A stretch of DNA of 64,000 bases from Klebsiella aerogenes KCTC 2190 (GCF_000215745.1 NC_015663.1:4746780-4810779); one strand, 5' to 3'. Shown: positions 8,502-16,621, numbered from the stretch's first letter. A program made the numbers and translations. The notes: a model not told the origin generated them from the letters alone.

Positions 8502-10849
8502 TAAAACGCCCCATTCGCTTTCGTTGATAAACCGAATTTGCTTATCATACCCATTGTCATTGGGCCATTGCTGTCAAGATCAGTTATGAAAATGTCTGTT
8601 ATCATCTCACTTCCATTTTGGTTGCTATGTGTCTTAACATCAACACCGCTGGAATAATTGTAAACGTTGGTGATCACCTGAACAGCCCCACCACTGCCCT
8701 GCAAATCCTTATTGCTGATGACAGAGCCGTTATCACCCGGAATCATGTACTGACTGCCGTTACTGGCACGGTAGATTTCAGGCATGCCGCCCTCACCTAC
8801 CTGGTACATTGATCCCGCCGATACCGGGCCACCGTTCTTGCGCTTACCGGCCAACGATGAGCCAACAGCCAGCGCAGCTACCAGAGCGCCAAGGCCAATA
8901 GCAACCGCGCCGCCGAACGAACCAATCGACGCCACAAGCGCCGCCGGCGTCCATGCTGCCGTTGTGGCCGCCGCCGCCGATGTACTGGCAGCCGTGGTGG
9001 TTGCTAGTGAGCTAACCTGCGCGGCCGTCGTAGTTGCGATCGCAGCATTCTGCGCTGTCGCCCCCATTATTGCCGATTTGGCCTGCTGCATACCCATCTG
9101 AACAAAGGTATTAATTACCTCGTTCAAAATGGTATTCCCAATTGAACGCAATGCATCGGAGGCAACCATGCTTCCTGTCACTATGCCTGTTAATGCATTA
9201 CTGGCACTATTAGCAAAACCATCAAACGCCGCCGCTGCCGCTTGTGTCGCAGTGGTTTGCTGCGCCCACTCTTGCCACATAGCTGCTATGCGCTGGTCTC
9301 GATATTGCTTTTCAATAGAGGATCTAGCCGCCTCAGCCTCAGCTATTTTCTGAGGATACATTTGAGCGTACATTTTGATATCAGCAATATCCTGCTGGTA
9401 CTGAGTATCTAGCCCTATAACCCTACTTGATTTATTCTGAATTGAACTAAACTTGCTTGCCGCATCAGCACGTTCTTTTTCAGCTTTGGCCTGTTCGCGC
9501 AACGCTTTTGCGTTGTCCCAAGCTTTTGCTGCATACTCTCCAGCCAAAGCAATTTGTTCTTGCGATGCCGCTTTGCCCAAAGATTGCTGGGCATTTAGGA
9601 TTGCTTGAGCTCTTGATAGTTCAGTGATGCTACTGGCGGACAGTTCTGCTTTGCTTTTTAAATCCGACAACCTTTCCGTAATTAATTCTTGTGCTCTAGC
9701 GTACTGCTCAGCCTCTTTCTGTGCTGCGGACTTCCCACCCTTGGCCTTACTTTGCGAAGTGGTCGATACAGCTTTTATCTCAATAGGCTTGGTGTTTTTC
9801 GCCACCTTTTGCGCTGCATCCCAACCGGCGCGGGATGCCTTTTCCCAGGCATCTGCAGTTAACTTTGCTGATTTCTGCTCATTTTCTTTCTGCCAATCGC
9901 CAAACCCCAACCATCCCCAAGTCCTTGCTCTTCTTGCATACATTTCAGCTTCAGATCTAAGGTCTGCGATTTGTTGACTTGCAGTCGCAGCCTGACCAGT
10001 TAATCTGCCTATTGCTACAGCCAAAGAATCGATCACTAAGACCATTCCGTTACTTGCCCCTGTAGCCTTATTTAGATTATCCACCATTGTTAGGAATGAA
10101 TTAGTTAATGATGTATTGGCTTGAGACAAAGTCCTGGGTAGTTTTTCGAACTCGGTATTAACTAAAACGGTCTGTTTCTGAATGGCGTTTAGAGCATCCT
10201 GCGCCGATAATTTTCCTTCGAGCATCAATTGGCGAAGCTCTCCCACGCCAATTCCCATTCCTGCAGCAATCTGTCGCGCCAACTCCGGCATTTGTTCAAG
10301 TATTGAGTTAAATTCCTCAGCCCTCACAGTCCCCGAAGAAATCGATTGACCGAATTGTCGAAGAGCATTCGCCATTTCCTCTGAAGAAGTGCTCCCTATG
10401 CGACCAATTTTCTGCAAAGTTTCTGTAAGTTGAATAATTTGGCCGTTTGATGCCCCTGTATCACGTAATGCAGTACTAAGCGATTCCCATAGCTTTGTCG
10501 TGTCCTGTATAGACCCGCCTGTCGATGAGCTAACTCGCATAAGACTTTGCATGGTTTGAGAGGCAGATGATGCACTTCCAGTTAATCTCTCAACTCTCGC
10601 ATTTAACTGACTCATATTATCTGCAGCAACAAGGAATGCTCTTCCCCAATCAACGACAATAGATGCAGCAACAGCTCCAGCGACTTTATTAAGGCTTATT
10701 TGCAGTTGTTCAAATTTTTTCGAGGCATTATCGGCGCTGTTACCGATTGTGTTTAATGATTTGTTAGCCTGTCGCTCTCCAACCAAAAGCTTAGCGGTAT
10801 CAGCTTCGATTTCTATATAAAGGCTACCTACTTTTTCACCTTGCGACAT
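8501..10849 (-). CDS. tail tape measure protein
   Basis: A 782-residue protein starting at the ATG at 10847-10849, preceded by TGGAGAAAAT. It sets tail length and is ejected into the cell envelope. It has the standard tape-measure N-terminal domain (GSLYIEIEADTAKLLVGERQ...; SSEEMANALRQFGQSISSGTVRAEEFNSILEQMPELARQIA; GVGELRQLMLEGKLSAQDAL), long alanine- and glutamine-rich helices, and a hydrophobic segment around residues 640-670 (AALVASIGSFGGAVAIGLGALVAALAVGSSLAG) that may be the membrane-inserting part. The C-terminal region matches a lambda-like tail tip attachment segment. It is somewhat short, implying a tail near 120 nm by the usual 0.15 nm per residue rule. Confidence 0.9.
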   Translation of the reverse strand: MSQGEKVGSLYIEIEADTAKLLVGERQANKSLNTIGNSADNASKKFEQLQISLNKVAGAVAASIVVDWGRAFLVAADNMSQLNARVERLTGSASSASQTMQSLMRVSSSTGGSIQDTTKLWESLSTALRDTGASNGQIIQLTETLQKIGRIGSTSSEEMANALRQFGQSISSGTVRAEEFNSILEQMPELARQIAAGMGIGVGELRQLMLEGKLSAQDALNAIQKQTVLVNTEFEKLPRTLSQANTSLTNSFLTMVDNLNKATGASNGMVLVIDSLAVAIGRLTGQAATASQQIADLRSEAEMYARRARTWGWLGFGDWQKENEQKSAKLTADAWEKASRAGWDAAQKVAKNTKPIEIKAVSTTSQSKAKGGKSAAQKEAEQYARAQELITERLSDLKSKAELSASSITELSRAQAILNAQQSLGKAASQEQIALAGEYAAKAWDNAKALREQAKAEKERADAASKFSSIQNKSSRVIGLDTQYQQDIADIKMYAQMYPQKIAEAEAARSSIEKQYRDQRIAAMWQEWAQQTTATQAAAAAFDGFANSASNALTGIVTGSMVASDALRSIGNTILNEVINTFVQMGMQQAKSAIMGATAQNAAIATTTAAQVSSLATTTAASTSAAAATTAAWTPAALVASIGSFGGAVAIGLGALVAALAVGSSLAGKRKNGGPVSAGSMYQVGEGGMPEIYRASNGSQYMIPGDNGSVISNKDLQGSGGAVQVITNVYNYSSGVDVKTHSNQNGSEMITDIFITDLDSNGPMTMGMISKFGLSTKANGAF

Positions 10850-10865
10850 ATTTTCTCCAGGCAAT

Positions 10866-10886
10866 AAAAAACCCCGTCAATGCGGG
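10866..10886 (-). terminator. terminator after lipoprotein gene
   Basis: CCCCGC/GCGGGG-type stem (GCCCCGCATTGACGGGG on the minus strand) followed by TTTTTTATT. It closes the lipoprotein transcription unit just before the tape measure gene. Confidence 0.7.
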
Positions 10887-10908
10887 GCTTAAATAAGTTC
10901 ATCATTGT

Positions 10909-11313
10909 TTAAGGGACTCGCTTAACCCTTCCAAACTGGAAGTTTGCTGTGGTGTCATACATCACCCCATTAGAGAACATAAACACATAAAGTTGATTTC
11001 CTGTGTATCCGCCATAACTGTTTTTTGCATTAACCTGCACACCGACGACCTGGCCATACGTCACGCCTCCACTCGTCGAAGAAAGGGAGCCATCCTGCGA
11101 ATAACCTTTGAAGGGAGGTTCAAACGTATATCGAGCAGACTCCGGGTCTTTCAGAATAGATGCCATGTGATTTTTAATTTGTTGCTGATAGTCATTCGGC
11201 AAAGTGCCGTAATTTGCAGTGGATATTTCCACTTGAGAAGGTGGCTTAGGTGCGCAGCCTGCAATGACAAACGACGAAGCGGCCAATACTGCCGCCATCA
11301 AAACCTTTTTCAT
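10909..11313 (-). CDS. phage-encoded lipoprotein
   Basis: A 134-residue protein starting at the ATG at 11311-11313, which follows GGGGATAGGGAT. It begins MKKVLMAAVLAASSFVIAGC, a clear lipoprotein signal with lipobox IAGC and Cys20 as the lipidated residue. The mature part contains DPESARYTFEPPFKGY and a VGVQVNAKNSYGGYTG segment, a pattern I recall from small envelope lipoproteins of enterobacteria, without a known function. It sits between the antirepressor module and the tape measure gene and has its own terminator. A role in blocking superinfection is possible by analogy with other prophage lipoproteins, but this is inference. Confidence 0.7.
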   Translation of the reverse strand: MKKVLMAAVLAASSFVIAGCAPKPPSQVEISTANYGTLPNDYQQQIKNHMASILKDPESARYTFEPPFKGYSQDGSLSSTSGGVTYGQVVGVQVNAKNSYGGYTGNQLYVFMFSNGVMYDTTANFQFGRVKRVP

Positions 11314-11428
11314 ATCCCTATCCCCATTGATTAGTTTGGACAAATCCTAGCAGGGATAGAGGGTAACGACAAAACCAGCGCTACGATATTAGCAGCGGAT
11401 ACCACGATGCGAAGATGTTCGCATCTAA

Positions 11429-11452
11429 CAAAAAACCCGCAGTTAAGCGGGT
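11429..11452 (-). terminator. terminator of antirepressor operon
   Basis: AAACCCGC/GCGGGTTT stem on the minus strand followed by TTTTTTGTT, placed after the second antirepressor gene. It isolates the antirepressor operon from the tail genes downstream. Confidence 0.75.
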
Positions 11453-11485
11453 TTGAGAATCCGAAGCACTAATTAGTGCTTCGGG

Positions 11486-12262
11486 TTAAAACAGCTTGCG
11501 CAGGTCTACTCCATGTACAGCTAGCCATGCATCACGCGGCCAAGACTTTACCGTCCCGAAACGTGGATCATCTACCTCATGAGGTTCAACTCCATTCTCA
11601 CGGCACCACTTGCGAAGAGGTTGCCATTTGAATTTTTGGCCGAGTTTCTTCTCTACAGGAATAATAGCGGCGTATTTTTTACCTTCACCAAGGCGTTCAG
11701 CTAATTTATTTTTTTCACGCACAGCAATAGAAGCGGTAGTCATCGCCGTTACTTCCCGCTTTTCAGAGATCCAGCGCTTCTCTTTAACGGCACGGTCACG
11801 CTGTTCAGCGATAATTCGATTTTCCTTTACCTTTGCCAGAAGGTCTTCTAACGCCGCCTCGTAGGAAAGCGGTATGCTGGTAATCGGTGCTGGGCGGAAG
11901 TAAGAATCCTCCAGACGTTCGAAGAAAGACCATGCTTCGTCAGTATCGACGATCTTAGACATGCGAGCAGCTCCCTTTTCTGTCCAAAGAGTCAGAGAAC
12001 GCGCTCGCTTCTTAACAGAGTAACCTTCATTTACTCTGTTCTTAAATTCTTTTAATTCTGAACCAGTTAGAGTGAAGTAATGAACTCCTTCAATGAATCT
12101 GCCTTTATTATTGCTCAAGTTCATACGGATATTTACGTCATCCGTACCATACCCTGAAGCCAGCGTTTCAGTAGTAACAACACGCAACCCCTTCCACTCA
12201 ATAACTGGCAACGGCCGGGGATCGACATTTGGTTCATGAACTGCTAAATTTAATGAAGTCAT
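11486..12262 (-). CDS. ORF6N-domain antirepressor
   Basis: A 258-residue protein when started at the ATG at 12260-12262 (MTSLNLAVHEPNVDP). Residues 15-110 fit an ORF6N/KilA-N-like DNA-binding domain (VIEWKGLRVVTTETLASGYGTDDVNIRMNLSNN, then FIEGVHYFTL and LWTEKGAARMSKIV). The middle is a charged helix and the C-terminal part (VEKKLGQKFKWQPLRKWCRENG) resembles the C-terminal domain of phage antirepressors. These proteins usually bind and inactivate repressors such as CI. It follows another antirepressor in the same operon under the Arc/Mnt-like control region. Confidence 0.75.
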   Translation of the reverse strand: MTSLNLAVHEPNVDPRPLPVIEWKGLRVVTTETLASGYGTDDVNIRMNLSNNKGRFIEGVHYFTLTGSELKEFKNRVNEGYSVKKRARSLTLWTEKGAARMSKIVDTDEAWSFFERLEDSYFRPAPITSIPLSYEAALEDLLAKVKENRIIAEQRDRAVKEKRWISEKREVTAMTTASIAVREKNKLAERLGEGKKYAAIIPVEKKLGQKFKWQPLRKWCRENGVEPHEVDDPRFGTVKSWPRDAWLAVHGVDLRKLF

Positions 12263-12332
12263 TGGTTGGACCCTTATGACAAGTTTCAATGGAAGCCGGT
12301 AGCTCGTAACTATCGGCTTTTCTATTTATGCA

Positions 12333-12953
12333 TCATTGCAACATCTCCTGACGCAGGTGCGGTAATACCCTGCTCCAGTTATCATCCCTCCATGGGTGAA
12401 ATTCGATATGCGCCGTCTCGCGTTTAATAATTTCCCTTGCCTTGTTAATCGAGCGAGGCAGTTCCTGTCCTATTGAGTGAAAGTGACCTGCTTCACGATG
12501 CTCAGCCACCCTCAATAACGGCGTAACACTCTCACAAGCTTTAAGCATTGTGTCGCTGGCTCTCCATAGCCACGCCAGGGAACAAAGTTCATCGTCTGTG
12601 AACTGCTTGGCGATAGGCGAATTCCCCACTTCGCGATCCAGGATATCCAATACCCAACGGCGGAACTCTTTTGCTTTTGGCGTGCGAGCAAACATCGCAA
12701 CCAGGTGGGCACCTCGAAGTGAGAAAACTCGCGATTCTTGTCTTCCTGAAGGGGTGGTCAGTTTGACCACCCCTGTCATTTGTGCTGTAAATTCATCAGC
12801 ATGTCGGGAATAGATACGTTGAACTGCTTTATCATCGGCATACTCCAGCGCCTGGCCAACCTCAGCAGCCGTAAGCCAGACCTGACCACCCATTTCCATA
12901 TATGAAAAATTGGTATTGTGGAAAGTTAACTCGTTGTTCTGTACACTGTTCAT
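12333..12953 (-). CDS. BRO-N / P22-Ant-like antirepressor
   Basis: A 206-residue protein starting at the ATG at 12951-12953 with AAGGAAA eight bases upstream. Residues 10-100 are a BRO-N domain (MEMGGQVWLTAAEVGQALEYADDKAVQRIYSRH; SLRGAHLVAMFARTPKAKEFRRWVLDIL). The C-terminal part (EHREAGHFHSIGQELPRSINKAREIIKRETAHIEFHPW) resembles the P22 antirepressor C-terminal domain. In P22, Ant inactivates the C2 repressor; here the likely target is the CI encoded at 38737, which is inference. It lies directly behind the Arc-like gene, as ant follows arc in P22. Confidence 0.8.
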   Translation of the reverse strand: MNSVQNNELTFHNTNFSYMEMGGQVWLTAAEVGQALEYADDKAVQRIYSRHADEFTAQMTGVVKLTTPSGRQESRVFSLRGAHLVAMFARTPKAKEFRRWVLDILDREVGNSPIAKQFTDDELCSLAWLWRASDTMLKACESVTPLLRVAEHREAGHFHSIGQELPRSINKAREIIKRETAHIEFHPWRDDNWSRVLPHLRQEMLQ

Positions 12954-13026
12954 GTCGATATTTCCTTCGCGGGATTTGTTCGATAAGGAGCCCTGACTAT
13001 CGCAAGTAGTTAGGGCTTCGTCGTTT

Positions 13027-13194
13027 TTATACTTGAGCAATTTTCTCTCCAGTCAGGCCATACGCCTTTCTCAGCTGGTAGATCAGTTCAGTATTGAACT
13101 GCCGACACTGTTCTTCACCGTTGCGCTCTATCGCTTTGCGCACATCTTCAGGGAAACGGACTTTACGCTGATACATGTCTTTTGCTTTTTCCAT
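13027..13194 (-). CDS. Arc-like ribbon-helix-helix repressor
   Basis: A 55-residue protein if started at the ATG at 13192-13194, which has GGAG at good distance; ATGs at 13206 and 13278 are alternatives. The sequence KVRFPEDVRKAIERNGEEQCRQFNTELIYQLRKAYGL matches the Arc pattern: a short beta strand, a helix, a turn, then FNTELIYQL in the second helix. It is the first gene after the divergent promoter and precedes the antirepressor genes, exactly as arc precedes ant in P22. It probably limits antirepressor synthesis by binding the repeated sites at 13211-13276. Confidence 0.8.
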   Translation of the reverse strand: MEKAKDMYQRKVRFPEDVRKAIERNGEEQCRQFNTELIYQLRKAYGLTGEKIAQV

Positions 13195-13210
13195 AACCTT
13201 CTCCATAAAT

Positions 13211-13276
13211 GCCCCACCGTGAGACACCCAATAAGTGTCACACCGTGCGTCATTGCTGTCAACCCCACCGTGGGGC
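13211..13276. promoter_or_regulatory. three operator-like CACCGTG repeats between divergent repressor genes
   Basis: CACCGTG occurs at 13215-13221, 13241-13247 and 13266-13272, spaced 26 and 25 bp. The outer copies are extended to GCCCCACCGTG and CCCCACCGTGGGG, the latter a 13-bp palindrome with one central base. A GACAC...GTGTC inverted repeat lies at 13223-13239. These are plausible Arc/Mnt-like binding sites overlapping both divergent promoters. Confidence 0.65.
13234..13262 (-). promoter_or_regulatory. Pant-like promoter for arc/antirepressor operon
   Basis: Perfect TTGACA box on the minus strand (13257-13262), 17-bp spacer holding the middle CACCGTG repeat, then GACACT as a weak -10. 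It overlaps the + strand promoter face to face. Confidence 0.5.
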
Positions 13277-13281
13277 ATAAT
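13253..13281 (+). promoter_or_regulatory. promoter of Mnt-like gene
   Basis: TTGCTG at 13253-13258, a 17-bp spacer, then CATAAT at 13276-13281. The CCCCACCGTGGGG palindrome fills the spacer, so a protein bound there would block the polymerase. Confidence 0.6.
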
Positions 13282-13298
13282 TTCTATATTGTGATTTT

Positions 13299-13757
13299 AT
13301 GGAAGCGACAAACCATATGAGCAGAGAAGATCCTCAATTAAGAATCAGATTACCTATTGAATTAAAAGAAAGAATTGAAGATGCAGCCAAGTCAAATAAT
13401 CGCTCAATGAATGCCGAGATAGTCAAGCGCCTTGACACCAGCTTCCTTAGTGAAATAAAGGATGATGAAGTCATATCAGCTCATGAGGCTATGAAAATGG
13501 CGGAGAACGCAAAAGAAGAAATCTCCGGCATTATATTTAAGAGAACATTTGAAGAAATTAATAAAAAAGCCCGTATGGGGCACAAAGAATTCTGCATTGA
13601 ACTCAATGATTTAGAACTAGAACACCTCACATTAGCTGACTTTAATGCATCCCTTGAGAAGACACTTACGCGCCTAAATGAACTCGGTTATGTAGTTCCA
13701 GAAAAATCAGTTGATGGAGGGGGATTTCTGGTAAGAATACCTGACAATAAAAATTAA
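13299..13757 (+). CDS. Mnt-like ribbon-helix-helix repressor
   Basis: A 152-residue protein (146 if started at the second ATG at 13317). Residues 7-45 are an Arc/Mnt-type ribbon-helix-helix domain: REDPQLRIRLPIELKERIEDAAKSNNRSMNAEIVKRL. The remainder is an acidic helical region, probably for oligomerisation. It is transcribed away from the Arc-like gene over a shared control region, the same topology as mnt versus arc-ant in P22. In P22, Mnt keeps antirepressor synthesis off in the lysogen; that role is the natural expectation here. The local sequence is AT-rich compared with the tail genes. Confidence 0.8.
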   Translation: MEATNHMSREDPQLRIRLPIELKERIEDAAKSNNRSMNAEIVKRLDTSFLSEIKDDEVISAHEAMKMAENAKEEISGIIFKRTFEEINKKARMGHKEFCIELNDLELEHLTLADFNASLEKTLTRLNELGYVVPEKSVDGGGFLVRIPDNKN

Positions 13758-13769
13758 TGATGTTAAAGA

Positions 13770-13803
13770 GCGACGACAGGACCATTAAACCCCCTGTCGT
13801 CGC
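13770..13803 (+). terminator. hairpin between Mnt-like and tail chaperone genes
   Basis: Eleven-bp perfect stem GCGACGACAGG/CCTGTCGTCGC with a 12-nt loop, followed by CGATTTATAGG. It lies between two convergent genes and probably ends the Mnt-like transcript, although the T-run is poor. Confidence 0.55.
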
Positions 13804-13876
13804 CGATTTATAGGTCACTAACTGAAGAAATTACCCCTCAGGTAATCTGAATAGATATGAGCAGTTCGTTTGATTG

Positions 13877-14572
13877 TTATTTGACCTCTCTTTTCGCTCT
13901 CATTCGTCTGCGTCGAGCAAAGTAGTCATCAGCTGCGTGATCGTACTCTTCGCGCGTATACCCTTTCTGCTCAGGGTATTTAGCGATGAGCATTAGCTGA
14001 AACTCGGTCATAGTGAGTTGCCATGCTTCCTCCTTGCTTATGCCGAAGTGATTGCGCGCTGCGACGATATACTCAGATGCTCTGAATTCATTGGTTGTAT
14101 CGCTAGTCTCATGGCGCTGAAGTTTTCTCACCTTTGCCTTGCCAATTATCCCGTGCACCATGAGATTTAAAGCTACGACCACCATGTTCTGTGGAGAAAG
14201 GCTCCCCTGCCTCCACAGAAAAGCCCTTTTCCCACTTTTTCCGGGAGCTAACCAACCAACCAGATCACCAACATCATCATCACAACAGGCGGACAGGACT
14301 ACATGCGCTGCCATGATGGACTTTCTGGCCAACACGCCGCTCTTTATGTAATTCATTACACATTCAGGAAATCGACCATTCCCATTAAGCAAATAGACTT
14401 CCTCAGCACGCCTGAGCAACGGTGTCGCCTCATCGTTGCATAGGTCATAAAACGTCTGAACAATTTCTGCCGGCTCTCCGATTCTAGTCATGGCCAGCAG
14501 TGACGGTCGAAAGAAATATTCCTTATCCCCGGACGTAATCAGGCACTCGCCAAACTCTTTAACAGGCGTCAT
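13877..14572 (-). CDS. putative tail assembly chaperone
   Basis: A 231-residue protein between the tail tube gene and the tape measure, the position of lambda G. It has MTPVKEFGECLITSGDKEYFFRPSLLAMTRIGEPAEIVQTFYDL at its start, a helical middle, and EEAWQLTMTEFQLMLIAKYPEQKGYTREEYDHAADDYFARRRRMRAKREVK at its end; the second half resembles the tape-measure-binding part of other phage chaperones. I recall similar proteins as DUF6246. A short stretch of 23 open codons in the -1 frame follows an A-rich GCGAAAAG near the stop, but no long GT-type extension exists. The repressor/antirepressor module lies directly downstream. Confidence 0.65.
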   Translation of the reverse strand: MTPVKEFGECLITSGDKEYFFRPSLLAMTRIGEPAEIVQTFYDLCNDEATPLLRRAEEVYLLNGNGRFPECVMNYIKSGVLARKSIMAAHVVLSACCDDDVGDLVGWLAPGKSGKRAFLWRQGSLSPQNMVVVALNLMVHGIIGKAKVRKLQRHETSDTTNEFRASEYIVAARNHFGISKEEAWQLTMTEFQLMLIAKYPEQKGYTREEYDHAADDYFARRRRMRAKREVK

Positions 14573-14623
14573 TTTTCCCCCATAAACAAAATCAAGGGCA
14601 GGAACACCTACCCTTTGTTTTGC

Positions 14624-15376
14624 TTACACCGTAACGGTTACCGTATGCGTTGCGGTAAACCCGCCATCATCTGTCTTCACAGTGATTACTGCGGTGCCAG
14701 CAGTAGCACCAGATGGCGCGGATACGGTGACCGTATTGCCAGCAAATGCTACTGTCGCGCGCGCTGGAACAGATGAAGTAACCGTGAAGACCTTGTCGTC
14801 AGCATCTGCGGGCGCAATCGTTACTTCGAAGGTGGTGCTTTCTCCGGCGGCGATAGAGCTGGTCGTTGGCGCAACCGTCACGCCAGTTACCGGAATGCCT
14901 TCGTCCGCTTCGGTGATCTGGAACGTGTTGCCGTCAGCCAGTTTGAACTCAAAGCTGTAGGTAACAATCTCCTTCACACCACCACCATCACTGGCGCCAG
15001 TCGGGACCATGTAGCCAATATGGAAGTAATCACCCCAGTGAAAACGCATCCAGACCGCAGGTTGACGGCGAGCGCGAACTTCATCAGCGATATACTTCAC
15101 GAATTGCTGAATGCCAAATTCATCGGTACGGTCTTTGACACGGACCTCGCCTTCGATTGAGTACGTTGGGTCAAGACTGGCGATCAGGTTTGAACTGAAT
15201 CCGCCATTATCAGCGTCCGAGGTCAGCGCCTCCGGGCTCATATCCCACGTTGCCGAAGTCGGAAGACCAAGTAATTTCCAGTCCCCCTCCGCCGGCACCT
15301 GGTTCGCACATCCATACGCCAATTCAAGCGTCTTCGCGCGACCGATTAGTTGTTCGTTATTGGAGCAGCCTTGCAT
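14624..15376 (-). CDS. major tail tube protein with Ig-like domain
   Basis: A 250-residue protein. The first 160 residues fit a siphovirus tail tube protein (MQGCSNNEQLIGRAKTLELAYG..., EFGIQQFVKYIADEVRARRQPAVWMRFHWGD...). Residues about 165-250 are a BIG2-type immunoglobulin-like domain (PVTGVTVAPTTSSIAAGESTTFEVTIAPADA...GTAVITVKTDDGGFTATHTVTVTV), as seen at the end of lambda V. The domain probably decorates the outside of the tail. Lying between the tail terminator and the chaperone genes, it fits the standard late gene order. Confidence 0.85.
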   Translation of the reverse strand: MQGCSNNEQLIGRAKTLELAYGCANQVPAEGDWKLLGLPTSATWDMSPEALTSDADNGGFSSNLIASLDPTYSIEGEVRVKDRTDEFGIQQFVKYIADEVRARRQPAVWMRFHWGDYFHIGYMVPTGASDGGGVKEIVTYSFEFKLADGNTFQITEADEGIPVTGVTVAPTTSSIAAGESTTFEVTIAPADADDKVFTVTSSVPARATVAFAGNTVTVSAPSGATAGTAVITVKTDDGGFTATHTVTVTV

Positions 15377-15398
15377 CGTTGCTTACCTCACTTCTGAT

Positions 15399-15424
15399 AA
15401 TAAAAAAGGCCGCTCCAGGCGACC
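15399..15424 (-). terminator. possible terminator upstream of tail tube gene
   Basis: Imperfect stem (AAGGTCGCC...GCGGCCTT on the minus strand) followed by TTTTTTATT, after the tail terminator gene. Partial termination here could tune expression of head versus tail genes. Confidence 0.45.
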
Positions 15425-15444
15425 TTATGAGATTTGATTTAGTG

Positions 15445-15834
15445 TTATCCGCCAAAGAGACAGGCGAACTGTAAGCGCCACACCATGCGCCCTTCTGCAG
15501 TCATTACCGGTGATGGGGTTCCGCCAAGGTTAGATATCTGCCCGATGCAGGCATTTGTCATAGGGTTCTGCTTGACGTAGTCGATGATGGCCTGCACATC
15601 GGTCTCTGATTTCGCGTAGTCTCCGGCAGACTTACCAGTTATGACATCCACCAGGACGTAATAATCAGCAGCCATATCACGATCTACTGCCGTACCGCCG
15701 TTGGGCCGGAATATGATGAATCTCTCCGTCAATTTCCCGGTATCGGTCCATGTCAGCGACTGAACGGTATATCCGGCAGTTAAACCGGCATCAACGAAGA
15801 TGTTACGAACACGCTTATGCATCGGAGGGTTCAC
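15445..15834 (-). CDS. tail terminator protein (U-like)
   Basis: A 129-residue protein starting at the GTG at 15832-15834, which overlaps the previous stop (GTGA) and has AGGAG upstream. The sequence (MHKRVRNIFVDAGLTAGYTVQSLTWTDTGKLTERFIIFRPNGG...DYYVLVDVITGKS) resembles phage tail termination proteins such as lambda U. These cap the tube when it reaches the length set by the tape measure. Position between the neck protein and the tail tube gene supports this. Confidence 0.7.
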   Translation of the reverse strand: MNPPMHKRVRNIFVDAGLTAGYTVQSLTWTDTGKLTERFIIFRPNGGTAVDRDMAADYYVLVDVITGKSAGDYAKSETDVQAIIDYVKQNPMTNACIGQISNLGGTPSPVMTAEGRMVWRLQFACLFGG

Positions 15835-16271
15835 AGGGATAGCTCCTTTTTGATTACCTCAGTAATCGCATCGCGCTCTTCGTCGAATCCCTTCTTAAGG
15901 AATTGAGGCTCGCCATGCGGATCCCAATAGTTTCCCTTTCCAGTCCCACCACCAAAATCACTACCGGCTCTCGTCTTCCCGAAATGGGCTCTCGGCTGGC
16001 CTTTTAGCTTGCCTGGCATATCATGCACAAATGCAGCGTAATTTGCAGAGTACCCAACCCTTCCAGTAACTCTTGTGCCGTTAACGTTAATTTCCCGGAA
16101 CTGACTATTCAGGAGTGTAGATGAGTCAATTGGCGTGTAATACGCCGCCCTGCTGCTGCCTAAAATCAGCGCAGACTGAATAGCACGTACAACCTTTCGC
16201 CCCTGAATATTGTCGATGATGCGGTTGAGATTGGCCTTAGCTTCCCTTACACCACGAACCTTTATGCCCAT
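15831..16271 (-). CDS. HK97 gp10-like neck / tail completion protein
   Basis: A 146-residue protein with the HK97-gp10 pattern: an opening GIKVRGVREAKANLNRIIDNIQGRKVVRAIQSAL helix, YYTPIDSSTLLNSQ, then GRVGYSANYAAFVHDMPG. The final part has FLKKGFDEERDAITEVIKKEL. Proteins of this family join head and tail (lambda Z by analogy). It overlaps the tail terminator gene by four bases. Confidence 0.8.
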   Translation of the reverse strand: MGIKVRGVREAKANLNRIIDNIQGRKVVRAIQSALILGSSRAAYYTPIDSSTLLNSQFREINVNGTRVTGRVGYSANYAAFVHDMPGKLKGQPRAHFGKTRAGSDFGGGTGKGNYWDPHGEPQFLKKGFDEERDAITEVIKKELSL

Positions 16272-16273
16272 AA

Positions 16274-16621
16274 TTACACTCCCGTCAGAATGGCGTAATC
16301 ATCCGCCAGACGCTCGAACGTATCGGCGTAACGGATGACCTGCCGTACTTCGTCTGCCCCGGCGACAATCGGATCGGCTTCGGTCGATGCGCCAATCAGC
16401 AGGTAATCACCTGCCGCTGCCAGTGCATACTCAGACCAGACGGTATTCTTCACGACGATTTCAGCACCAAGACTACCGATGCGCTTAGAAAGACCACCTT
16501 CGTAATCACAGAGAATCGCCTCAGGAGGCGAGAACCCGAGCGAATCACCGTACTCATCATTGCCGAGCTTGCGCCAGATGGTAGCCGTAGCGGTATAGCT
16601 CCAGTTCGCGGTTGCCGACAT
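16274..16621 (-). CDS. head-tail connector / head closure protein
   Basis: A 115-residue beta-rich protein (NWSYTATATIWRKLGNDEYGDSLGFSPPEAILCDYEGG...EIVVKNTVWSEY) typical of small phage head-completion proteins that seal the connector. It starts on the stop of a 57-codon gene (TGATG) and ends two bases before the gp10-like gene. The exact family is uncertain; position and beta pattern are the main evidence. Confidence 0.6.
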   Translation of the reverse strand: MSATANWSYTATATIWRKLGNDEYGDSLGFSPPEAILCDYEGGLSKRIGSLGAEIVVKNTVWSEYALAAAGDYLLIGASTEADPIVAGADEVRQVIRYADTFERLADDYAILTGV

